64,000 nucleotides of DNA from Acarospora socialis (Eukaryota; Ascomycota; Lecanoromycetes; Acarosporales; Acarosporaceae): positions 3,224,001-3,288,000 of the forward strand of contig JAMYGW020000002.1 in NCBI GenBank assembly GCA_025617375.2, written 5' to 3'. Numbering within the stretch: position 1 is the first letter of the stretch; each line of letters starts with the position of its first letter. The position numbers and the translations under genes are program-made. Below are positions 55,078-64,000 of this stretch, piece by piece. Under the pieces are notes generated by a model, which did not search any database, was not told the DNA's origin, and saw only the letters and a list, made by a program, of their open reading frames with translations.

Positions 55078-57432
55078 GTTACACCTGCGACTTTTATTCG
55101 AGTCGCGAAAGCCAGAGCAGTCAATGACTACCCAAGCCTACTAGACCAATGCGGCTCTCGAACTGTTGCTTCTACTAGCCTGTATCAAACTTTTCAGCAT
55201 TGCCGGACCGGCTGGGAAGCGCCGCGCATTTACGGTGGGATTGAATCGAATCACGTACGGCGCTGCGATGGGAAAATCAGTCACGGAGGTTGTGTCCAAG
55301 TGGGGAGGGTAAACTCGAGGAGGCTCCTAAGCGCTCCACAAACCGAGCTCGATGCACTGCCGGCAGCTGCCATGGGTGTACCCTGGAAAGCTTGCGCCAT
55401 TGAAGCGATCATCTATCTCAAACTTCAAACTCGAATACGAAGCTGAGCAAGAACCAATGGTATTTGTGGGCGCCCTGTTTCGGAGTTGAACAGTCTTTCT
55501 GCAATCAGTGTATAGATATCAGGCGCCAAGACCCCCCACTTCCCACTCGTAAACTGAGAAAACATCATATTTCCGGTCGCCAATCGAATTTGCAGCCCGA
55601 TGACATGTTACTTTTGAGCTGCCGGTGAAGCTTTGTGGCTGAAGGTGACGGTCTGTGACGTCGTGTAATCCATACCTTGGTAGCATTCGTCCTCTTTAGC
55701 AAAGACTGGTTAGCCCTTCAGCCAGAGGAAACAGTCAGATATGGTTACTATGGTACGGTATCACCATCAGATTTTCTGACCGCAGCACCCAGTGTACCAT
55801 CTCGTTGTCAGAAGGTCAACATCATCTATACATGGTAGGTACCTCACCTGCCTCTAGTCTTTTGGGTAGTCAGCCACCTTATCTGGAGGATCTCCAAACG
55901 CTTGGGAGATCGACATGGTCACAGCGCCATCCAACGTCAGCCGGCACTTGCAAATCCCCATCCTTCTCCTACCTTAAGGTACCTTACCTTACCCGTCCAG
56001 TCACTCTTCCTCCTTCCTACCACCACCATGAACCAAAATAAACATTAAGCGTTACCCCAGACTCGGACTCATACCTGTATATCTGAAACAGCCGTGACAG
56101 GACTACGGCAGCAGGAAAATTGTGAAGCGCATATAACCGTGAAGAAAATCTGTCTGCTCTTCCTTTGCGCGGATCTATGTCAGATGCAAGAGATACCAAA
56201 ACAAGAACCAACTCCACTCCCCTCCATCGACCCATTACGTTACACGCCGCTTTCAATGCGGAAGTCGACACCTTAGCTACATCATCTCCTCAGCCAGCCA
56301 CTGAACAATTGAAGCTTGAACGCTCGTCCGAGTCAGGACAAGGTCAGTATTGATATCTTCTTACCTTGCCAGTCACAATCTTTCCCGCCGTCATGCTATA
56401 TAAGGTTCTCGGTTGGCTTGAAAGGTCATTTTGGGTTAGTGGCGTCGATACCCGAACTCATTAGGGAAGAGGGTACCTTAGGGCGGACAGCACCTACGTA
56501 GGTACTCCGTATGTGCATTGGGGGTTTTGGGGGCCTCCATCACCTATACCTTAGGTACAAATACCTTAGTTCCAATGCTCGCCAAGGTACCTACCTACAG
56601 TACTCGTACAGTACAGTACACGTACTTGTCCGTCACCCACTGCGGACTCGAACTCTCCACCAATCCCCGAAGTCTGAAGTCCGCAGGAGCCACAGGAACG
56701 TAAGGTATGTACCTCAGAAAGTAACGTAAGGTACTTAAGGTAGACATACTGACAAAAAGTGACAAACATCGGACCTGGGTGCATCACCGCACCTACCTTA
56801 CCTTACCTTGCCTATCCTGAAATGTAGGTACGAGTATACAGGTAGGTACTGTGAGGTTCTTCCCTTTGCTCCTTCCTCTGATGTGCCTCCCTTGCCCCCA
56901 GATCAACACTTCATCCAAGATACTTGAGACGACTAAGCAGCAAGGTCGCTGGGAAGGGACGTACCGCAACGCTCACACCGAGACCGTTTAAGCTTCTACA
57001 TCACTCTCTTACATCTCCCATCGTTAAGATCAGACAGGACATCATTCCAACCCGGACTGTAGAGCGTCTTCACAATTCTGACTTTTTGTACTGCCCCCCA
57101 CGTCTAATTCTCTAGATTACTCTCGTTTGACTTGTTGTTCTGGTCCACTTCATCCTTACTCTATACTACACTACCATTCGTTCTCGAGCCGTTCGCTTTT
57201 CAATTCGCCCGAGCTTCCATCAAACGGGACTGGTCTATACTATTCGACATCAACCACCCCAAGGTGCCGTGTACAGATAGCAGTCTCGAGTCAATCCCCA
57301 ATATATCAGGACTGCTTTTAAACGCCCCAGAGCTTCTTCTATCATTCAACCGATTGCAGTCAAGAATCAATCTTTACATTGACCGAAGTCCATCGTTTTC
57401 AGAACACGCCTGTTGCTCGATTGCACATCTCA
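55078..57432. other. 2.4-kb intergenic region with low-complexity GGTACC/CTTACC runs
   Basis: Contains the Erd2 3' end and the upstream region of the next + strand gene. From about 55970 to 56870 the sequence is full of short GGTACC, ACCTACC and CTTACC runs, with a TACTCCGTA motif at 56503-56511. A pyrimidine-rich leader lies just before the next start. ORFs are short and domain-free. Confidence 0.45.
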
Positions 57433-59224
57433 ATGAATCCCTATGGGCAGAAGCGTCAACGGATGGATTACGAGAATGACCTCTCCGGCGCCACGGAACA
57501 TCACCAACATTACACCGGCAATGTCAACGGCTTCACAGCGCATGCACATCCGGCACCTTTCGAACATCAAGCGAACCATTACTCTTCGACCGGGGAAGAG
57601 GTCGTGTCAGCCGGAGCAGGGGCCGTTTTCGTGCCGCAGTTCGTCGTCAGCTCTGCCGAGGGGTCGCTGGGGCTGGCGACCCATCACTCGTCGATGCCAA
57701 TCGTCTACACCCAAGCTTCTCCACAGCCGGCGATCCTGCTGAACGGCCTTCACTCACACCCACAGGGGATGCGACCCATTTCCCGTGTGCTTGAACACAT
57801 CCAAACCAAGCAACGGAACTGCAACGGAGAAAGCCCGGAGCCTGGGTATTTTCGAGGGCAAGGGGAGCCCGTGATGACCCCTCTGCCAGGGTTTCCGAGC
57901 CTGCTGTCTTACGAGGATACCGAGAATCGGTATGTCAGGGACTCATTCCTTTCGATGGCCTTCCAACAGACCTAGATCAGTAGTGACCCAACTCACTGAC
58001 GTTGCTCGGTGGTCAGATATGTCACCGCCCTGTCGCCCAAAAAGCAGGACAAAGCTCTTATCTCAGCACAGCGCTGCGGCAACATCAAAAGTATATTACA
58101 CGATAAGAAGTGCACCACCATCGAATCTGCGCAGTTCAGGTAAGCTTTACCAGATGACAGATTACATCGATCGCCGTTCCCTGCAAGTGGATACGCACTT
58201 CGACCGATCACTACATTTCACTCTATCTGGAACGTCAGGACACATGTGCAACCTGCTAACGCGGCGTTCCCTCCAGGTTTTGGGCGAAGAAGATGTTCAC
58301 GCTGGAACCTCCTGATAAGCCACTGGTCGGTTGCTCCTCCCCACACCCACAGGGTGTAAAACCACCAAGCCTGCTCCGCAGGCGTGCCTGGTGTTAGGGT
58401 GGGAGATCAGTCGATCGGCTAACTCGTGTAACGCACAGGACCAACAAGTCGTCTGCCACGAGGGAAAACAAGTCGCCGTCAAGGAGAAGCTTTTCATGAT
58501 CCTGATTCGGGCCCATTCGGACTGTCAGCACGGAGGAAGAGATAAGACGTCGGCGCAGGTACGGCAGAGGTATTCCTGGTGGGTGGCCTTTTCCTTTTCC
58601 CCCACCCCGTTGGCCGTCGAGCCGCACGAGGCGGTGCAGGCTGCGTCGCGGAGTCTTCGGCTCTCCCGCCGTGCATGCTCGCTTGTCTCCATCATACAGC
58701 TAATGTGAGTTGTCACATGCAGGGTGCCTAAAGAACTCATTGCACGCTTCGTCAAAAGCTGTCCCACCTGTTCCGCGAGGAGAAATCCGGTAGGCTACAA
58801 TCTGAGCGCGCACTCGACGCCGGGAGGCACGCCGACGGTCGCACAACAGACCCCTCCGGGTTCTCACAACACATCCCCGGTTGCCTACACACCCACCCAA
58901 CCCGTCATCGCCTCCCCACCGCAGTCGCGCAGGCAATCCCTCATAAAGACCGAGACGACCCTCTCGAGGCCTCCCGTGACCGCCTTGCCCATCACCCCGA
59001 CTTCGGTCCGGGCGCAAGCGCAAGCTCTCTCGATCCCGGTCTCCATGGAGCAGCATATGGAAAGTGTCGGGACTTCGCAGGCCGCCCAACAGTTCACCTA
59101 CGCCATGCTGAGTGCTCCTACCTCTCAACTACGAAGTTACGCGCAGGTCTCGGACCCTGGACTAGGCGATTATTCTTCCACCGGATTCATTTTCGATCAA
59201 ACGTACACACCGAGCGGTTCTTGA
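57433..59224 (+). CDS. Host protein with an H2C2-type (integrase-like) zinc-binding module
   Basis: Exons 57433-57929, 58017-58139, 58277-58325, 58439-58578 and 58723-59224 give 436 aa; all four introns (87-144 bp) use GT-AG and keep frame. The N-terminal 165 residues are disordered (MNPYGQKRQRMDYENDL onward). A folded region follows: VTALSPKKQDKALISAQRCG, FWAKKMFTLEPPDKPL, then VKEKLFMILIRAHSDCQHGG and VPKELIARFVKSCPTCSARR. The His..His and CPTC pair form an H2C2 zinc-binding fold like that preceding integrase domains, but no catalytic domain is present and the gene is normally spliced. It is therefore read as a conserved host gene of Pezizomycotina, function unknown. The C-terminus is Ser/Thr/Pro-rich, suggesting a nuclear regulator, but that is inference. 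Confidence 0.72.
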
Positions 59225-61796
59225 GCATCCACCGAGTCCGTCGTCTGATCTGGTGGAGTGTGGAGACTGCGCACTGTCAGACGCACGGCCAAACGCACGG
59301 ATCAGCGACCGGCGCTTGTGACGCGTAAACTCTATTTTCGCTCCCGCTCAACCCTGGTTGTCAAATTTCAGCCACAAGCGACAGACTTTAGCTGACGTCC
59401 TTTTCTTCCAACCTACTTTGTTGTCATCGACGATACGTCTGCCTTTACATGTTCACTCACAATAACACAAGACTTTTATTCTTTTTCACTGCCGCTGTCT
59501 TTCAAAGTTGTTCCCGGTGGTGGTCCGTTTTCAATTCTGCCTTGTAATTCTGTCCTTTGATTGAGCATGAGTGCAGGCATCGCAAAAGTGCTCTATGACG
59601 TATTCACCACGTTGGGGGTTTGTCTTTCGCATCTTCCTTCCTTCCTTGCCTTTGGTGGGGTAGGCCCATCTGGTGGCTTTCGTCTCGTCTTGGTCGCGCG
59701 ACAGTACGTATGGAAAGGTTACAAGTACATTCGGAAACCGGTGTCCTGAACACCCTCCTGGGAGACCTTGGTGGCTGCGTGATTTCTCTCTGTTCTGCGA
59801 GTTGGTGTGTTGGGGAAAACGGATGGCAAAGTTGCTTTGGTTGTCGGTCTAGAATACACCGGGGAAATTGGGGGGATCGGGGTCTTTCGGGCACAGGCGG
59901 AAAATGGGGTATACATGGGCGGAATGGAAAAACGAAAAAATGGGACGGGATGTTTGGTGTGGTTTTGGGTCGTTCTTGGGATGGGCTATTCGACGGAGGA
60001 TGCGTTTTGTGTTTGGACCGTCGTTGGTAGGGGCGCTGGGATGGGTGAATGAAGATGGAGTGTGATGCAAGTGTTTCCTCAGCCGTCTCGTGGCTACTTG
60101 CAACCGTGACCGCGGTGATTGAAACGGTTTTTTGTACGTACCTTAGGCAGAAGGACGATATTCAACATCACCAAACTCCACTGCTCCCAACCCATCAGAA
60201 TAACCCTTACCTAACATTCACGTCCTTCCGCTGAGCTACACAACGTTGATCATACACAAGATATCTTACCACACTCCTCTAACATACTAGAAAAGGCTAT
60301 ACCCTCTATATTCTAGTACCTCGTGAATCTAAGAACCCTTAGTCCCTTCCTCTTAGCATAAGATAGATATACCCGCTCTAAGCTCTACCTATAGTACTAA
60401 GCTTGATCCCCTTTTTCATCTCGGACGAGAATAAAAAGGCTTCTACGTTCCCTTCTTGCAACACCTCCCTCACCCCTCCCCGGCCACTTCCTTTCGGCAA
60501 TGCTATGAGTTATGAGCATCCCAAGCCCACTCTTGCAACTCGCAGCTCAACGGACAGAAGCAAGCGCGCAGGTATGGCATAAATTAGCATAGCACAGCTG
60601 GCACTGATTCCTGCTACGAGTAGGGAAGCGTCCAAGACAAACAGTAATGGTCAGTTAGTGTTTACCGATCCCAATCAGCGACACATATATTAACGAATCA
60701 GCCCAAACATCATACTCCAAGGTAAACATTCTATAGACTCATTTGTGTCTTGTTGATCTCAACTGTTTGATACTACACACCCTCTCATTGACATCCAAAC
60801 AGCGTGACCCATTGGGAATAGAGTGTATCGATTTGTTGGCCTACAATTAAGGTAGGGCAGGCAAACACCAACCGGCTGGTACTGTATGTTATCACCGCGG
60901 CACTCAATCTTGAACGAAAGAATACAGCATTGTATACCAGCCACGTGAGCCCTGTTTGCCGGAAACCCATGTGAGATTGAGACGGGACGGCGAGTAGCAG
61001 ATGGGATTGTTACCACCACGAACGTACCGGACCCAGTGCAGGAGAGCAGTCGAATGCTGGCGATTCGCTTCACCCCGCGGAGGCTACCAGACCCTAGCAC
61101 CACGATAAGGTGCGAGCTTGCCGGGGACGCCCGAAGCGCCGGGAGAAAGTTGTCCACCGAGAAGTGTACGCGTGGTCATCACGGCAGGCGGAAGCTGAGG
61201 GAAGCCGAATTTGGGCTCCTGACCTAGAGGTAGAAGCTACTGCAGAGAGCCCTAAGGTATATTACTCTCGCAGCGGGAAGCACTTAATGTGGGGTCCGTG
61301 ACTAGGGTTATCCTGGGTACGGGATAGATGGGACGCAAAAGCTTTCCAGATCCGGCAAACGCAATTCCTTACACGCCAAGGTAGGGCAATTGGCCTCAGG
61401 CCATACCTCGTAAATGAATGCCGTTGTGGGCTCATCACTAAGAATATAATCATGTATGTGTGCAGTGCTTCCTCCACCCTATGCGTTCATTGTCACATGA
61501 GATTGATGTGATTATCCATCACAGCTGATAATGGAGACCTCCACGTAATACGGCAAGCTTTTCCCAAGGATTATTTTCAGTTAGTGTCTTGATGTGTTGG
61601 AGTTACTCCGTATATTAAATTATTATATGCCTTCATCTACAACCTAGAAATATAAGGTACTTAAGGTACTTCTGTAAGGTAAGGTGGGTAAGGTAGGGCA
61701 GACAAAAGCTAAAAGCGCCTTTCGCGCTTACATCTGCCTGTGCCGAGCCTCATGCCGTGACAACATCGGCCCTACCTGCTCGGAACCGAAGATGAT
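59225..61796. other. 2.6-kb gene-poor region with a MITE copy
   Basis: Contains the 3' end of the zinc-module gene, an AT-rich, TA-rich stretch at about 60240-60440, three AGGTAGGGCA motifs (about 60851, 61379 and 61690), and MITE copy B (61405-61645). Numerous 60-130-codon ORFs on both strands lack domains. Confidence 0.5.
61405..61645. mobile_element. MITE copy B, diverged relative of 51568-51786
   Basis: The left end matches copy A over CGTAAATGAATGCCG and onward through a GGCT.ATCAC.AAGA block. Near the right end both share GTGTCTTGATGT and TTGGAGT, and end in a diverged copy of the inverted repeat. About 241 bp; an AT-rich insertion of about 17 bp separates it from copy A near the right end. 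Many differences are transitions, suggesting age or repeat-induced mutation. Confidence 0.55.
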
Positions 61797-64000
61797 ATGT
61801 CCTCAACGATGGCCGCCGTTGCTACTATCCTACGATTAATTGTACAATTAGTCACTACCCCACCCTCCGGCACGCACTGGAAGAGAATAGGTTGGCATCT
61901 AGGCAAGAGACTGAGAGAGATACTTCGAGGATCCCCTGGTGACACCGGACCCTCCAGGGAAGAACGCTTGGCGCAGCGTCGAAGCGATGTGCTACGAGGC
62001 TTTACTTACCTGGACCATTTTCAGGAGCTGGAGGAATGGAGTCCCGAGGACGTTGATCCCATCCAGATAGCCAATACTCCGCTGGTACGGAGAATAATAG
62101 TAGAACCACAGGAGTCGACCAGTTCGAAGACCTCGAAAGTTTTACTGTGTCATGACTACAAGGGTGGTTACCATGACTACGAGAGTGTACGGCCAGCAGA
62201 AGTCGATACTGAAGACTATAGCTGTGAATATCTCCAATATGTGGATACCTTCATCTACTTCTCGCACAAACTGGTCTGCGTTCCACCACCCACATGGACC
62301 AATCTGTTGCACCGGAACGGAGTCAAGGTTCTAGGCACCTTTCTTGTTGAGCCTCAGTCGCCAGACGTGGAGCGGTTACTCCGCGAATGCGATGGGGACC
62401 TCCCTGCAGCCAAGCAGCTTGCTTGCATGGCCGATACCTTTGGCTTTGACGGCTGGCTGCTCAACATCGAGAAGGAGTTTCCAAGGGACGCCGAGGACTG
62501 CATCGAACGGTTGACTCACTTCATCCAAGCCCTGAAGCAGCATCTCGGAAACGACAAGCAAGTCGTGTGGTACGATGCCTTGACGGTCGAGAACGAAGTG
62601 GACTATCAGAATGGCTTGACTCCGAAGAACCTGCCTTTTGCACGGGCTGCAGATGCCTTGTTTACCAACTACGAGTGGATGCCGACGAACGTCTTCGAAG
62701 CCAGACGGATAGCAAGTGAGAACGGCATCGCTACCGAGAACATCTTTTTCGGTATCGATGTATGGGCTCAGAATTCGCACTTTTCGGGGCCTCCCCGTGT
62801 GACTTATCCTCCTGAAGGTGGTGGCGGTACGAACACGGGGGTGGTAAGTCTATTGTGTGGCAAAGGGACTCGTCTCTATAGCAGTTCCTATCTCCATGGG
62901 TTTCTATATCTTTTGTGCTTACAATACTGCTGGTGTGGAAGTCTTATAGTCAGAGCTGCCCGTCATATCCAGCTGATACTTGTCAGCTTCCCGAAGATCT
63001 CGTACCGTATCAGTGCTATATTCCTTGGTATCCTGTGATCTTCAGATGTCGTTCCTGGAACTTTCTGCTCTGTTGTTCATGAATTGTAATTTCAGGCTAC
63101 GTAGACATTAAGTCACAAAACAGCACTGATGGACTTATCGTAGGCAGTCAACGCCCTCGCAAATTTGAATTTCTCCACTGCCATCTTTGCGCCCGGATGG
63201 ACCTTCGAACATTTTCGTGCAGGGACAGATCGATCAGACCACACTCGAGAAGCTCCACAGGCCGGTCGGCTCGTGGAACAGACGATGTGGGAGGGGGCAA
63301 AACTGTCCGAGGACCTCCAATGCGACTGTACGGAAGGCATACAGCAACACAAGCTGTACTTTCAAAACCATCCCATTGTACGGCACGCGCGAGAGTATCC
63401 GGCTGGCTCAGCAACTTATTTCGAAACCGACTTCAGCCGGGCTTTTACAGTTGGGCGACGGTCGGAACAGGCAGTATGTACACGTCTCTTTTCATCACTG
63501 TGGACCTCCTTTGGCAATTCAGAGCAAAGCTCTGAGATATCAGACGACCCTCTCATGCAACATAAATACTGATGTAAACTCTAGTTCCAGGACAGCTTTA
63601 GTATACTTCCACAGCTCGGCGCCCAGTCAATCTTACCTCATCTCCTGCCCGTGCCGCGGAAGCTATGGGACAAACTTCCTGAAGGTTCTCTCACACAAGT
63701 GATCTATGGCGAAATCGCCAACGGCCTCGATGAAACCGGATTGAATATATACACTAAGACGGTCGGCCAATCCAAACAAGACTCAACTATCCCCACACCA
63801 TTCCCAGAAAGGCCCGAACCCGGCCTCGAAACACATCGCCTATGCCTCTACAAGCTCAGCATGCCGACTCACTCCTATTTAGCAGCGCACATCACGTATC
63901 AACGACTCCGAGTGTCTCGAAGCACCACCGTGGGCTTCTACTTCGCCTACCACAGCCACCACACCCAACCGTCACTCTCCTACACTTACCATCCCGTCCC
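61797..64000 (+). CDS. Endo-beta-N-acetylglucosaminidase (GH85), C-terminus cut by the window edge
   Basis: Exons 61797-62843, 63144-63473 and 63585 to beyond 64000. GH85 features are clear: LLCHDYKGGYHDYE, then YVDTFIYFSHKLVCVPPPTW, the catalytic motif DGWLLNIEKEF (Asn-Ile-Glu supplies the orienting Asn and the general acid Glu), VVWYDALTVENEVDYQNGLT and ENIFFGIDVWAQN. Exon 2 continues NLNFSTAIFAPGWTFEHF. Exon 3 begins FQDSFSILPQLG and stays open to the edge (about 138 codons). The enzyme cleaves the chitobiose core of N-glycans, releasing free glycans; cytosolic forms act on misfolded glycoproteins from ER-associated degradation. The N-terminus (MSSTMAAVATILRLIVQLV) is weakly hydrophobic but no clear signal peptide. 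Intron 1 is 300 bp, long for this window. Confidence 0.87.

Noticed and set aside
54716-55144. 142-codon + strand ORF
   Set aside because: Alternative frame of Erd2 exon 5; the Erd2 frame carries all conserved helices.
60240-60440. TA-rich stretch considered as a decayed transposon
   Set aside because: No terminal repeats, coding remnant or second copy seen; noted only as AT-rich spacer.

Overview
The window is nuclear DNA of a filamentous ascomycete (Pezizomycotina; class not resolvable by eye). The evidence is compact genes with many 45-80 bp GT-AG introns, families typical of Pezizomycotina (a large SLIP-GC-like GTPase, secreted LicD proteins, short F-box proteins, BTB proteins), a nuclear 78 kDa complex I subunit with a mitochondrial presequence, and small non-autonomous DNA transposons between genes. 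Exon models were built by hand from reading frame, GT/AG sites and family conservation; no search was run.

Layout, left to right. 1-1671: the tail of a membrane-protein gene (+) and a Ser/Thr/Pro-rich surface-type protein carrying a YTPSP tandem repeat (+). 2339-9082: Rab GTPase Ypt1 (-), an M1 aminopeptidase (-) and an unrecognised small membrane protein (-). 9941-23694: a SLIP-GC-like GTPase (+) with an in-frame stop between its N-terminal part and its P-loop, the decapping scaffold EDC4/Ge-1 (-), a UBL-WLM metalloprotease-like protein (+) and a secreted LicD protein (-). 23695-26843 is a gene desert holding two adjacent MITE-like elements. 26844-34240: a hotdog thioesterase (-) divergent from a BTB protein (+), an orphan Pro/Ser-rich protein (+), an ACBP/Atg37-like tail-anchored protein (-) and a heptad-repeat coiled-coil protein (+). 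35117-41990: Scd6/LSM14 (-) divergent from a Pex39-like KPWE-motif protein (+), then a PUF RNA-binding protein (-). 42702-55077: a large secreted-type alpha/beta hydrolase (-) divergent from a SLY41-like triose-phosphate-transporter family protein (+), complex I NDUFS1/nuo-78 (+), a doubtful small ORF (+), an F-box protein (-) and the KDEL receptor Erd2 (+). 57433-64000: a host protein with an H2C2-type zinc-binding module (+) and a GH85 endo-beta-N-acetylglucosaminidase running off the right edge (+).

Three functional themes recur. Three mRNA-decay or P-body factors (EDC4, Scd6/LSM14, a PUF protein) lie within about 27 kb. Three early-secretory-pathway genes (Ypt1, a Sly41-like transporter, Erd2) share the window. 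An ACBP/Atg37-like protein and a Pex39-like protein, both peroxisome-linked families, lie about 5.5 kb apart. This looks like ordinary core-genome gene order, not a biosynthetic cluster or island.

The least ordinary material is between genes: three tiny TA-bounded palindromic elements, one larger AT-rich element with a 7-bp target duplication, and two copies of a roughly 220-240 bp element with 18/19-matched terminal inverted repeats. I saw no rRNA, tRNA, CRISPR or retroelement.
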